NCBI GenBank assembly: GCA_947359465.1
Contig: CANAIC010000152.1
Span: 1-64,000 of the forward strand
Direction: 5' to 3'
DNA: 64,000 bases
Origin: Metellina segmentata
Lineage: Eukaryota; Arthropoda; Arachnida; Araneae; Tetragnathidae
Under the pieces are notes generated by a model. It saw only the letters and a program-made list of their open reading frames with translations. It ran no database searches and was not told the DNA's origin. Positions within the stretch are counted from its first letter, which is position 1; the number at the start of each line of letters is the position of its first letter. The translations under genes were made by a program, and so were the position numbers. Of this stretch, positions 1-8,836 are shown in pieces.

Positions 1-10
1 CGAGGATCCC

Positions 11-566
11 ATGTACAGAGTCCATAAACATATGATTTGTTATATGCCTTTAGAGCATACAAAAGAATTTAAAAGTCATTGGTCCAAAGTCAAAATGGAG
101 GCCGGAATGGTCGTACAAAGAAAGATACCCTGCAAAATCCTCGTAAGCATCGAGTCGACGCAGCATTTGATCAATGCCATGCGGTATGTGAGTGACGTGA
201 AATCGCAATGCAATTGGAATGATGAAATGGCATTGGGCCGTGAAGAAAAAGAAGGAGCCCTTTCGATTTGGTAAAAAGCAGCAAGAAATTTTGACTGCGG
301 TAGAACGGGTTCGTACCGAATTAGGGGCGAAACTAGATGCTATTATGGAAGAAGATCGACACATTATTAAGGAAAAAGATGCAATTATTATGGAAAAAGA
401 CAATATTATCATGGAAAAAGACAATATCATTGAAAGAGAACGACAAGTAATTATGGAAAAAGATAATATTATAGCACATGTTCGAATAGAATTGATGAGA
501 AAGTTTGAAGAAAAAGACAAAAAAATAATTTTGGACTTGATGCCATCATTGAACATGCTTGGATAA
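11..566 (+). pseudogene. Truncated, internally deleted copy of the 6203-7873 gene
   Basis: Two pieces of the intact 556-codon gene are recognisable. Bases 11-225 match its middle (from the YHKHMICY region to the NDEMA region), and bases from about 255 to 566 match its C-terminal coiled coil, ending in the same LDLMPSLNMLG tail. Roughly 470 bp between the two pieces are missing, replaced by a short filler of about 20 bp, and the reading frame changes at the join, so no full product can be made. The N-terminal zinc-finger part is absent or lies before the window. The 3' flank of the intact gene is also duplicated (566-632). The high similarity suggests a recent duplication. Confidence 0.85.
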
Positions 567-632
567 GTATTAAAATTTCCCCCACATCGTTGGCACTACC
601 CAAAATTATTTATCATGGTATCTTTGATGAAG

Positions 633-723
<91 letters not shown>

Positions 724-872
724 GGATTGGGTATATCTTGAAGATTCTCAATTGATAATCAAATGCTCTCAGCTCTTTGGACCAGCACATCCTTTTCTTG
801 TTTCGACAAACGACCCTACCACGAGCTTAGTACGCACAAGGACATTCAAGTTGCTCCCGCCTTACCTCAGAC

Positions 873-1511
873 ATGATTCAACTGATAGATATTCAAGCAT
901 CTTACGTGGGTATCGGGAAGACACACTTCGCCAAGAGTCTAGGTTATGCCTGGGTGGACGATTGCCTCTCTTTGGTAGAGACTTTATTGGACGAGTCTCT
1001 TGTCACGGATACAATGACCAAACTTTATTTAGTATTGGAAAATTACGTGGCCAAAATTGAGCAAGTGATTCAAAAGGCGGACAACAAGGAGAAAATGATC
1101 ATCGTCTCTTCTCGTAACCCTCTCATCTCTGCCTTTCAATTTCAAGAGGGTTTGACGATGACAGAGATGACTCGCCTAGCAAAATATTACGAGGAACGAT
1201 TGAGGCGTATCGGAGTTGGCGAAGTGCACTTGCTAGACTATGGGGACTCAATTACCTTTAGTGAGTATTCTAGAAAGATGGGATATCTGCGAATGTTGGA
1301 AAGAGGACGCACCTTTGAAATTGAAAAATATCCCGACGAAAAAATATATGTTGATTTCTTCAAAAAGGCAGAGGAAATGAAGCACCAGTGGTTGCCAGAA
1401 GTGATACCATTAATAATTTCGTACCACGCAATGCCTTTTATGGGGTTTGAAAAGTCTGACAGAGATGTTATAAATGCGTTCCTTGAGAACTTGGAAGAGT
1501 ACACTTGGTAA
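873..1511 (+). CDS. Deoxynucleoside-kinase-like P-loop protein
   Basis: 212 aa. Residues 9-20 form a P-loop-like segment (SYVGIGKTHFAK; the first position is Ser instead of the usual Gly/Ala). Around residues 78-110 there is an SSRNP..S.F segment followed by a helix with YYEERLRR, which resembles the ER/DRS region of viral and insect deoxynucleoside kinases. Residues 135-150 carry ERGRTFE, like the arginine-rich lid. The overall length fits this family, which phosphorylates nucleosides to feed dNTP pools and would pair with the dUTPase at 19.5 kb. The assignment rests on motif order only; a thymidylate kinase-like enzyme is the main alternative. The gene stands alone between A/T tracts. No clear TATA box was found nearby. 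Confidence 0.55.
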   Translation: MIQLIDIQASYVGIGKTHFAKSLGYAWVDDCLSLVETLLDESLVTDTMTKLYLVLENYVAKIEQVIQKADNKEKMIIVSSRNPLISAFQFQEGLTMTEMTRLAKYYEERLRRIGVGEVHLLDYGDSITFSEYSRKMGYLRMLERGRTFEIEKYPDEKIYVDFFKKAEEMKHQWLPEVIPLIISYHAMPFMGFEKSDRDVINAFLENLEEYTW

Positions 1512-1529
1512 AAAAAATGTTAAGATTTG

Positions 1530-1627
<98 letters not shown>

Positions 1628-1628
1628 C

Positions 1629-1695
1629 CTTCATCAAACATATCATGATAAATAATTTTGGGTAGTGCCAACGATGTGGGGGAAATTTTAATACT

Positions 1696-1776
<81 letters not shown>

Positions 1777-1843
1777 CTTCATCAAACATATCATGATAAA
1801 TAATTTTGGGTAGTGCCAACGATGTGGGGGAAATTTTAATACT

Positions 1844-1935
<92 letters not shown>

Positions 1936-2002
1936 CTTCATCAAACATATCATGATAAATAATTTTGGGTAGTGCCAACGATGTGGGGGAAATTTTAATA
2001 CT

Positions 2003-2081
<79 letters not shown>

Positions 2082-2148
2082 CTTCATCAAACATATCATG
2101 ATAAATAATTTTGGGTAGTGCCAACGATGTGGGGGAAATTTTAATACT

Positions 2149-2223
<75 letters not shown>

Positions 2224-2290
2224 CTTCATCAAACATATCATGATAAATAATTTTGGGTAGTGCCAACGATGTGGGGGAAATTTTAATACT

Positions 2291-2373
<83 letters not shown>

Positions 2374-2442
2374 CTTCATCAAACATATCATGATAAATAA
2401 TTTTGGGTAGTGCCAACGATGTGGGGGAAATTTTAATAATTA

Positions 2443-2446
<4 letters not shown>
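1629..2446. repeat. Six-copy tandem array of ~150-bp units
   Basis: Six near-identical units start at 1629, 1777, 1936, 2082, 2224 and 2374. Each is a 70-75 bp unique core (containing TTTTGGGTAGTGCCAACG and the palindrome TATCATGATA) followed by an A(n)T(n) tract. The core is the reverse complement of the 3' flank of the gene at 6203-7873 (copy at about 7873-7930) and of its broken duplicate (566-632). The array therefore arose by copying that gene's 3' end in inverted orientation. Unit length varies with tract length (142-159 bp). No coding capacity apart from poly-Lys/poly-Phe artefacts. Confidence 0.9.
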
Positions 2447-2521
<75 letters not shown>

Positions 2522-3070
2522 AATTTTTTTGGTGAGTGTGTATACAGCTTGAGAATTACATTTGTAGATTCAGTACCAACATTTAATAATAACTATTCAA
2601 CCACGCTAAATTAAATAAATACCACCATCTACTGTTGGCTCGATAAGTCTCCCCCATGTCCTGTCGTGTCAGGACACATCCCGAAAGATACGTGGAGGTT
2701 AATATTGTATTCACGAATCAATGCATCTTTTTTTCTTGATAATTGCATCCTTTTCCTTAATCACGGCACTTTATTTCATTCTGCGTTCATCCAAGTACTG
2801 CTGCTTCTCGGCATCCTTTTTCAAACACTCGGACCGTAATGATTGCGACCGTCCAGGAAAAACACCAGGTTACGGTTACAATTCACGTCAATCATTAATT
2901 TCGGCACCACAATGCACGAAATCGCAATTTTAGTATCAAGTCTTTTGTGAAGGAGTGCAAATTATTGTGTGAAAAAGGTGGCAAGGTCTAGACGAGCAAC
3001 TCTCAAGTATGGGGGACCCTATAAAAGATGTTAAAAAATTGTTATTCAAAGATTAATTATTTAATTAAAT
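2447..3070. other. Gene-poor stretch with an A/T tract and degraded coding remnants
   Basis: An A/T tract (2447-2517) is followed by AT-rich sequence without a convincing gene. On the minus strand, about 2720-2935 contains two short open segments in different frames. One, near 2725-2830, encodes a charged KEKDAII-type heptad segment like the C-terminal coil of the 6203-7873 gene, broken by a stop and frame changes. The other, near 2840-2935, encodes a short hydrophobic/charged stretch. I read this as a third, older remnant of the same gene family. Bases 2940-3070 show nothing recognisable. Confidence 0.4.
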
Positions 3071-3300
3071 GTCCAAAGTAATGAGTTTCAATAGATGAAT
3101 TATTTAATCGAATGTATAAAATCTAAAGGTCTTAATTAAAAATCCAAAGTAATGAGTTTCAATAGATGAATTCTAATGTATAAAATCTAAAGGTCTTCAT
3201 TAAAAATCCAAAGTAATGAGTTTCAATAGATGAATTCTAATGTATAAAATCCAAAGGTCTTCATTAAAAAACAAAAGTAATGAGTTTCAATAGATGAATT
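3071..3300. repeat. Tandem repeat, ~63-72 bp units
   Basis: Three full units and one partial unit, starting near 3071, 3143, 3206 and 3269. Each contains AAAGTAATGAGTTTCAATAG and, except the last, GTATAAAAT plus AAAGGTCTT. The units have diverged slightly, the first carrying an extra ATTTAATCG. Non-coding. Function unknown; it lies downstream of the minus-strand gene ending at 3391. Confidence 0.85.
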
Positions 3301-3339
3301 AGAGTGAAAGAAAAAACAAGAATTTTTTTTTAGTAAACG

Positions 3340-3364
3340 TGCACCATTTTTGTGCAGATTTATT
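3340..3364 (-). terminator. Polyadenylation signal inside a shared 25-bp 3' element
   Basis: Read on the minus strand this is AATAAA followed by TCTGCACAAAAATGGTGCA, about 30 bp after the stop of the 3391-3996 gene. The identical 25 bases occur on the plus strand at 11149-11173, after the RING gene. TGCAC and GTGCA can pair as a small hairpin. The identity at two sites suggests a conserved mRNA 3'-end signal of the A/T-tract-free accessory genes. Confidence 0.6.
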
Positions 3365-3390
3365 CATAAACAAAAAAAACAATTTTTTTT

Positions 3391-3996
3391 TCAATGTTTG
3401 ATGGGGTTGAGAAGAGTCCGAAGCACTTCACTGCAACCTTTCACCACGGCATTCCAACGGTGGCACTTTTCTTTTTTACAAAACAAGCACGTTCCGTGGC
3501 TTTTGCGGGCGTTCAACAAAACAGTTTGAATTTTTCGAAGGGGATTGTAGGGTTCCAATGGCATCGTCATCGCTTTCCACTGCTGTTTGGTGCACATGTC
3601 GGTCATGTAGAGGAGGCCGACGCCCAGTCGTGTGACGGTTTCCATCAAGTGGGTGGCAAACTGTGGGTCGTCGTCTACACTGTAGGACACGACGCCGTTG
3701 GTCAGGGTAAAGCTCTTGTCCATCAAGCACACGACGGCCATCCCGCCTTGGTGAAAATAAGTTTTGATGTGTGGATCAGCAGCACCACGTTGACGTGTCG
3801 TCCCTTGGCGTGGAGGACCCCTCCACTGGTTACAGGGAAGTCCTCCTGGGCGGGGGTGGTATCCAGAACCCCGGTTGCGAGGCCGACAACGACGATCATC
3901 GAGTGGACCTCTCCACTGGTTGCAGAGACCCGAGTTTGTCTTGGGTCGACGTGCTGCTGCTGCTGCTGCTGCGCTCTTTGCAGGGTTGGCTTGCAT
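3391..3996 (-). CDS. Unknown protein, C-F-C/CHRW family member 1
   Basis: 201 aa from the first ATG (3996). An in-frame TTG lies upstream at 4038, but the upstream gene ends at 4048 and I see no TATA box of its own, so translation after the upstream gene, or splicing, is possible. Residues 6-15 are an alanine run encoded by a GCA/CTG repeat, and residues 20-75 are Arg/Pro/Gly-rich. The C-terminal 120 residues are conserved with the genes at 4882 and 9765: a FTLTNG..SYSVDD segment, LGVGLLYMTD, and a terminal C-F-C-(x4)-CHRWNAVV motif that looks like a zinc site. Function unknown; it belongs to a virus-specific three-gene family. An AATAAA lies downstream. Confidence 0.75.
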   Translation of the reverse strand: MQANPAKSAAAAAAARRPKTNSGLCNQWRGPLDDRRCRPRNRGSGYHPRPGGLPCNQWRGPPRQGTTRQRGAADPHIKTYFHQGGMAVVCLMDKSFTLTNGVVSYSVDDDPQFATHLMETVTRLGVGLLYMTDMCTKQQWKAMTMPLEPYNPLRKIQTVLLNARKSHGTCLFCKKEKCHRWNAVVKGCSEVLRTLLNPIKH

Positions 3997-4047
3997 TCTT
4001 TCAGGAGAGTGGCAGGGATTTGCTCCAACACTTGGCAAAAGTAGACG

Positions 4048-4446
4048 CTATCTTACATAGCCTCCCATGAAACGTATGACTCCTTTCGGTAACACGTTCT
4101 GCAAGTACAAGTAGGTGGTCCAATCGTCCGTGGCCAAAGTCAACACATCCTCTTTCTGGTAACGGTGCACGAGTTCTTGGTAAAATAGTCTCAAGTACTG
4201 TTGCATGTCCGAGTCACATACCCGGATCTGATCCTCTTTATAGCAGTGTGGGGACTCCAAGAAAGGATTGGGATTCAACAACGAGTTTGAAACCACTTCG
4301 TCAAAGGTGAAAGTCAGGGAATTGCCGTTTCGTCTGATTACATACACGGTTCTATTCTCGTCCATATACGTGAAACACATTTCGAGGGGAGTCCATTCGT
4401 TTTTGTGAAATATCCATTTCGTGCTAACAACATACTCGAGGCACAT
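4048..4446 (-). CDS. Unknown protein, DDW-TY family member 1
   Basis: 133 aa. The open frame extends upstream, but the ATG at 4446 is preferred: it lies just after a TATA/initiator pair and aligns with the starts of the paralogue at 8061. Shared features with that paralogue and the gene at 11928 are an N-terminal strand-rich part with SLTFTFDEV, and a C-terminal TDDWTTYLYLQ segment followed by a hydrophobic strand. No known domain recognised. It is the upstream member of a minus-strand pair with the 3391-3996 gene, 51 bp apart by their ATG-based ends. Confidence 0.75.
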   Translation of the reverse strand: MCLEYVVSTKWIFHKNEWTPLEMCFTYMDENRTVYVIRRNGNSLTFTFDEVVSNSLLNPNPFLESPHCYKEDQIRVCDSDMQQYLRLFYQELVHRYQKEDVLTLATDDWTTYLYLQNVLPKGVIRFMGGYVR

Positions 4447-4455
4447 GGTAAGACA

Positions 4456-4592
4456 GAATGATGCGCAGCAGTAGTAGCTCGACCTTTTTATAGCCAGCCA
4501 CTGCCAAAAAAAATCCATCCGCGTGCATTGCCTTTTATGGTCACAACGTTTCTTATTGGCTGAGCGTTGGGTCACACCGTTCCTTATTGGCT
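4456..4592 (-). promoter_or_regulatory. Pol II-type promoter: CCAAT x2, TATA, initiator
   Basis: On the minus strand: TATAAAAAG starting at 4492, initiator TCATTC at 4461-4456 (A at 4459, 33 bp from the TATA start), and two CCAAT boxes within a duplicated ~30-bp segment (ATTGG on the plus strand near 4554 and 4584, each followed by CTnAGCGTTGGGT). This is the layout of a host-type core promoter, for the gene starting at 4446. It lies in the divergent intergenic region facing the 4882 gene. Confidence 0.65.
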
Positions 4593-4769
4593 CAGCGTTG
4601 GGTATTGCGGTCACAACGTTTCGACCGCGTGCTAGAAAATAAAACTTTTTTTTTTCAAAAGGATATTACCTCGCCAAGCATGGAGATTTTCCAAGGAAAG
4701 AGGCGGTTGCTTCGCTCTGCAAGGTGAAATTACCAGGAAAAAACATACTTTCCAACGTCACGTACCCAA

Positions 4770-4821
<52 letters not shown>

Positions 4822-4833
4822 CCCTTCCTTGCC

Positions 4834-4868
4834 TATATAATCCGTCGTGGATGTGGTTTGGATCATTC
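4834..4868 (+). promoter_or_regulatory. TATA box and TCATTC initiator
   Basis: TATATAA begins at 4834 and TCATTC at 4863, placing the initiator A (4865) 31 bp downstream of the TATA start, the classic arthropod Pol II spacing. The first ATG after it is 4882, giving a 17-base leader. An A/T tract lies immediately upstream (T run to about 4821). Confidence 0.7.
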
Positions 4869-4881
4869 CTGTGCTCTCACG

Positions 4882-5589
4882 ATGGAAGTGTTGGACCATA
4901 TTCTACAACCCGTTTCACCCTGCCCTTCTATGGAGAGTATCGATCCAGAACCGGATGCTGAACCCCTTGCTGAGACTGCTGCTGCTGCTGGTGGTGGTAA
5001 TAATGACGATGATTACGATTGTGGTGGGAATGCACCACCCCAACGGTTCCATCCGCAACGGTTCCATCCGCAACGATTCCATCCCCAACGGTTCCACCCG
5101 CAACGGTTCAGTCCACGCTATCGTCCACGGTTCAATCCGCAGCAGCAGTGGACGGGTCCCCCACGCCGTTTGCCCGATTACAGCCGCAGCTTTATAGCGA
5201 AACGACCCAATGTGCAAACCTTTTTTCACAAGGGTGGCATGGCGGCATTGTGTTTGCGGGATCAAAGTTACACCCTCACGAACGGAGCCGTTTCCTATAG
5301 CGTCGACGATAGTCCAGACTATGCGACCACCTTGTTGGAGAACGTGATGACGTTGGGAGTCAGCAGGCTGTACGTCACCGACGCGTCGACCAAAGCCCAG
5401 TGGAAGGCGATAACGGTCGGTTTGAGCCCTTACCACCCCATCAAAAATGTGCAAGTCGTCTTGTTGACGAACGCGAAAGAACACGACAAGTGCATGTTTT
5501 GTCTTGAAGCGCGGTGTCATCGTTGGAATGCAGTGGTGGGGGGTGTGAGTGAGATACTGCACGCACCCCTCAACCCGATCAAACATTAA
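4882..5589 (+). CDS. Unknown protein, CHRW family member 2, with RFHPQ repeats
   Basis: 235 aa from the ATG at 4882, chosen because it follows the TATA/initiator pair by 17 bases. Residues 1-50 are acidic with an alanine run. Residues 53-75 are tandem RFHPQ repeats (five-residue, 15-bp units), followed by a basic Arg/Pro/Gln segment. The C-terminal 120 residues match the 3391-3996 and 9765-10262 proteins: YTLTNGAVSYSVDD, LGVSRLYVTDASTKAQWKA and CMFCLEARCHRWNAVV, a likely zinc-binding knuckle. The basic, disordered N-terminal half could bind nucleic acid, but that is a guess. Function unknown. Confidence 0.8.
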   Translation: MEVLDHILQPVSPCPSMESIDPEPDAEPLAETAAAAGGGNNDDDYDCGGNAPPQRFHPQRFHPQRFHPQRFHPQRFSPRYRPRFNPQQQWTGPPRRLPDYSRSFIAKRPNVQTFFHKGGMAALCLRDQSYTLTNGAVSYSVDDSPDYATTLLENVMTLGVSRLYVTDASTKAQWKAITVGLSPYHPIKNVQVVLLTNAKEHDKCMFCLEARCHRWNAVVGGVSEILHAPLNPIKH

Positions 5590-6202
5590 AATGATGTTAA
5601 TAAAAATTTTTTTTGTCTGTATTCTAGTGGTGGTGTGGTTTATTTCACAAGATTCTAGGGTCAATGTTTCTCAAATCTCGATGGGTACACGTTTCTCAAA
5701 TCTTGAGTCTATGGCTGGAGAGTGGAAATGTGGCCAGAGGGGTTTGCACACTTTTCCCACAACGAATGGTCGAGGAAAAAAATGTTTTTTTGTTTTAGGA
5801 TCAGTAGTAGTACTATTACTATAGTTAGAGTAGTGCTGTTTTTATTTCTTGGTAAACTTTCTACACTTTTTTTCGGGTGTAAAATTCGGGTATACTACTA
5901 ATTGAAATGTTGGACCCGTTCCTATTTTGGGTATGATGTGGTTTTATACTGTTAATTGGAAATGTTTGACCCGTTCCTATTTTTTTTTCGGGGGGTATAC
6001 TATTAATTGGAAAACTAAACGCGTTCATTATTTTGGGTGTAAAAAATTTCTGGGAAGTTTGACCTATTTTGGGTGTGCTAATTAATTTGACTCTAAACAA
6101 GGTTTAAAGGGGGTTGCATTATAATTTGAAAGTTTGACCCTCAAGTAAACGTTTTCGTCAGGTCGGAAAAAAAAGTTAAACTCAACGGTTGACCCTATAA
6201 CC
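5590..6202. other. Intergenic region with degenerate TTGACCC repeats
   Basis: 613 bp without a convincing gene. An AATAAAA just after the previous stop (5601-5607) may be its polyadenylation signal. From about 5875 to 6165 imperfect copies of a ~55-60 bp motif recur (TTGACCCGTTCCTATTTT, TATACTACTAATTG, TTTTGGGTGT), at least four copies in various stages of decay. A 77-codon frame from 5591 starts with a hydrophobic segment that resembles a signal peptide, but it has no promoter, no homologue here, and abuts the preceding stop. Confidence 0.5.
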
Positions 6203-7873
6203 ATGAAAGCAAAAAGGTATGAAGATTTAATTCGAAATTGTAAAATTGCAGTTCCGTGTGTGAAATGTAACGAAAAGAGGGTACCGAGAGGAATGATTCG
6301 ACATTTGAGTGAAATGCACGCTGTAAAATGTAACGGCAAGTGTCCTTGGTGCCTCGCGTTTTCTTGGGAGCGGGGTGACGGCCTGGATCATTACCAACAC
6401 CGGTATGATTGTTTAAAAATGAAAAGCAATGGCATCAAGCAGCAATTGCGAGATATGAACCGAAAACAGCATTATTTGAAGCAAAATGAAATAAAATGGA
6501 CTATGAAACCAGAGTTTGATTATGAAAACTGGATTCAAAATCCACATGTGAATGTAAAAAAATGCGTGCCAGAATTGTATGCAGAGGTGAGTACACCGTT
6601 GACGGATGCGTTACCCGTTCAGTCGGGCTTCTTGCAAAATGCCTTGGAATTCGATCCGAGATTGAATATCGAATGGCAATGGATCGTGTTGCACCATGTG
6701 GGTCAGACGCGACTGGTATGGTTTCACGTGATGGTTCGTGCGGGCGCCATCCAGAGTTTGATGCACATGCGTGAGAATCTTGTGGGTAAAATATGTTTTC
6801 TTCCGTATTGGTGTGTGTGTGATGGATTGGTCAACAAGGACCCTCTGTATATCTATCATAAACATATGATTTGTTATGTTCCATTAGAGCATATAAAAGA
6901 ATTTAAACGTCATTGGTCAAAAGTCAAAATGGAGGCAGGAATGATCGTACAAAGAAAGATACCTTGCAAAATCCTCGTAAGCATCGAGTCGACGCAGCAT
7001 TTGATTAATGCCATGCGGTATGTGAGTGACGTCAAATCGCAATGCAATTGGAATGATGAAATGGCTAAAGAAGGAGATTTGTTTAGTAGGAAAAAAAGAT
7101 TCAAACGGGGTAAAGCGAAAACAGGCGTGCATCATTTTTATATAAATAAACCCATGCCGGAGTGTGCGGATTTAATAATGTCCGTTAGTTACTTGAATGG
7201 TTTAAAGGAACATGTACATTTGAAACATCTCAATAGCGCTCCTTTGGATGCGCTTCGGGTTTGGAAAGTGGGTTCTGCGCGACAGAGTGTTTGGCATACG
7301 GATTACGAAAACATTTCACCCGTGCGTCAGTTTATCCTACCGCTTTTAAAAGATAAGCAATTGGATTGGTGTAACAGTTTTGTGTACACTCGGGACGCGG
7401 TGTTGCCTAAAAATTTTATAATGTTGAATGAGCTGATTGTACCGATTAGAACAAACAAGTCTCTCGTAGAGTTGGATACCATGGCGTGGAACGAGTATCA
7501 AGTAAAGACTAGAAATGCGCTGATGGATTCGGTTTTCAAGGAGCCCTTTCGATTTGGTAAAAAGCAGCAAGAAATTTTGACTGCGGTGGAACGGGTTCGT
7601 ACCGAATTAGGAGCTAAACTAGATGCTATGATGGAAGAAGATCGACACATTATTAAGGAAAAAGATGCAATTATTGAAAGGGAACGAAAGGCAATTAAGG
7701 AAAAGGACGATATTATCATGGAAAAAGACAATATTATTGAAAGAGAACGACAAGTAATTATGGAAAAAGATAATATTATAGCACATGTTCGAACAGAATT
7801 GATGAGAAAGTTTGAAGAAAAAGACAAAAAAATAATTTTGGACTTGATGCCATCATTGAACATGCTTGGATAA
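6203..7873 (+). CDS. Zinc-finger and coiled-coil protein, function unknown
   Basis: 556 aa. Residues 13-75 carry paired Cys/His ligands (CVKC, H-x4-H, CPWC, HYQHRYDC), probably two zinc fingers. The middle (residues 150-430) is a globular part I do not recognise. Residues 455-545 are a heptad coiled coil built of KEKDxII/ERERxxI units of 7 residues, some duplicated. The modular layout recalls NCLDV MSV199/Bro-type accessory proteins, but the domain itself is not recognisable. The broken copy at 11-566 and a remnant near 2800 show the gene has been copied repeatedly. Its 3' flank seeds the repeat array at 1629-2446. ATG at 6203 is the first in frame, 9 bp after a CCTATAACC. Confidence 0.75.
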   Translation: MKAKRYEDLIRNCKIAVPCVKCNEKRVPRGMIRHLSEMHAVKCNGKCPWCLAFSWERGDGLDHYQHRYDCLKMKSNGIKQQLRDMNRKQHYLKQNEIKWTMKPEFDYENWIQNPHVNVKKCVPELYAEVSTPLTDALPVQSGFLQNALEFDPRLNIEWQWIVLHHVGQTRLVWFHVMVRAGAIQSLMHMRENLVGKICFLPYWCVCDGLVNKDPLYIYHKHMICYVPLEHIKEFKRHWSKVKMEAGMIVQRKIPCKILVSIESTQHLINAMRYVSDVKSQCNWNDEMAKEGDLFSRKKRFKRGKAKTGVHHFYINKPMPECADLIMSVSYLNGLKEHVHLKHLNSAPLDALRVWKVGSARQSVWHTDYENISPVRQFILPLLKDKQLDWCNSFVYTRDAVLPKNFIMLNELIVPIRTNKSLVELDTMAWNEYQVKTRNALMDSVFKEPFRFGKKQQEILTAVERVRTELGAKLDAMMEEDRHIIKEKDAIIERERKAIKEKDDIIMEKDNIIERERQVIMEKDNIIAHVRTELMRKFEEKDKKIILDLMPSLNMLG

Positions 7874-7934
7874 GTATTAAAAATTCCCCCACATTGTTGG
7901 CACTACCCAAAATTATTTATCATGATATATTTTG

Positions 7935-8005
<71 letters not shown>

Positions 8006-8017
8006 CCTTGGAGTGTG

Positions 8018-8052
8018 TATAAAAACGTCTTGCTCGTTCGTAGGAATCATTC
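8018..8052 (+). promoter_or_regulatory. TATA box and TCATTC initiator
   Basis: TATAAAAA begins at 8018 and TCATTC at 8047; the initiator A (8049) is 31 bp downstream, exactly as at the 4882 gene. The A/T tract 7936-8005 ends 12 bp upstream. The ATG of the served gene is at 8061. Confidence 0.7.
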
Positions 8053-8060
8053 TTGCCATC

Positions 8061-8525
8061 ATGATTCATATTGATTATACCGTTTCCATTGACTGGATGT
8101 GGCACATGAACACGTTTAAACCCATGGAGTTGGTGTTTGTGTCCACTTACGACTTGTCCATCGTCCATGTGGTGCGACCGAATATGGACAGTTTAACGTT
8201 CACGTACCAGGACGTCAAAAAGAACTTGACGTTGGCTCGCCACCCTTTTCAAGAGGAATTGAGTAGCAACAATGTTGACGTGTTTTACGCGCCCGAGGAC
8301 CTCCTGGAGGATTACCTGCCAAACGCGTTTTACGAAATGCACTTGAAAGGCCAGGATGGATGGGATTCCGTCATTGGAACGGACGACTGGGCCACTTATA
8401 TGTACTTGGAACCGTTGCTTGGTTCCAAGCTGATGTACTTGGGATCGACTGCCAGTGCCGAATTGAGAGCACTGACAGAAGCGAAGGCGTTACATTATTC
8501 GCAACGGTGTCCCAGTTTGGTTTGA
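8061..8525 (+). CDS. Unknown protein, DDW-TY family member 2
   Basis: 154 aa, ATG at 8061, 12 bases after the predicted initiator. Paralogue of the genes at 4048-4446 and 11928-12392: SLTFTYQDV near residue 50 and GTDDWATYMYLEPL near residue 110, followed by a hydrophobic strand and a short charged tail. No signal peptide or membrane segment. No known domain recognised. It is followed by a single-gene 3' region with an A/T tract (8633-8715). Confidence 0.75.
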   Translation: MIHIDYTVSIDWMWHMNTFKPMELVFVSTYDLSIVHVVRPNMDSLTFTYQDVKKNLTLARHPFQEELSSNNVDVFYAPEDLLEDYLPNAFYEMHLKGQDGWDSVIGTDDWATYMYLEPLLGSKLMYLGSTASAELRALTEAKALHYSQRCPSLV

Positions 8526-8630
8526 AAAAAATATTTTTTTTTACATCTTTGAAAAAAGTTTGACCCGCATTATTGTGGAAGTTTATTGAAAATATTTTTA
8601 GATGACTCTCAAAAATAATTTTAGAGGATG

Positions 8631-8632
<2 letters not shown>

Positions 8633-8715
<83 letters not shown>
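8633..8715. repeat. Representative A(n)T(n) tract (list of all such tracts)
   Basis: A run of A followed directly by a run of T (together about 70-140 bp), able to fold back perfectly. Similar tracts lie at about 633-720, 1534-1627, 7936-8005, 11800-11876, 12499-12584, 15740-15805, 16697-16788, 18025-18112, 19410-19489, 21893-21978, 22853-22984, 23709-23780, 24414-24516, 25202-25276, 26397-26487, 27052-27120, 28023-28114, 29920-30000, 33726-33796, 34516-34622, 35182-35284, 37022-37125, 40320-40390, 44610-44687, 49227-49371, 50653-50760, 52907-52987, 54571-54664, 56207-56333, 57131-57262 and 61098-61199, plus those in the 1.6-2.5 kb array. They lie between transcription units, never inside one. 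Often CTTCC and then a TATA-like sequence follow. Exact lengths are unreliable. Confidence 0.9.
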
Positions 8716-8719
<4 letters not shown>

Positions 8720-8778
8720 AATATTATGAGAGTCAGCATTTTAATAAATGTTTACAATGCAGAAATAAATATTTGTTT

Positions 8779-8836
8779 TGACGTGGTATAAATGATATAA
8801 TGACGTGGTATGTATGACGTCATCTGGGTATAAAAA
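8779..8836 (+). promoter_or_regulatory. Promoter with two UPRE-like, one CRE and a TATA box
   Basis: TGACGTGG at 8779-8786 and 8801-8808, palindromic TGACGTCA at 8815-8822, TATAAAAA at 8829-8836. TGACGTGG is the known XBP1/ATF6 (unfolded-protein-response) element core and TGACGTCA the CRE/ATF site. The clustering just before a TATA box looks like a stress-responsive host-type enhancer. It now sits directly upstream of the retrotransposon fragment; the gene it originally served is not evident. Confidence 0.5.

Noticed and set aside
590..1060. Long frames with poly-Lys and poly-Phe crossing A/T tracts, here and at most other tracts
   Set aside because: They exist only because A/T tracts are open in every frame; their ends change with tract length and they have no other coding support.
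1629..2446. CRISPR-like array
   Set aside because: Units are about 150 bp of near-identical sequence with A/T tracts between, no short repeat/unique spacer pattern, no cas genes, and the genome is a eukaryotic virus.
5591..5824. 77-codon ORF starting with a signal-peptide-like segment
   Set aside because: It begins one base after the previous stop, has an AATAAA inside, no promoter and no paralogue; the hydrophobic start may be chance in T-rich DNA.
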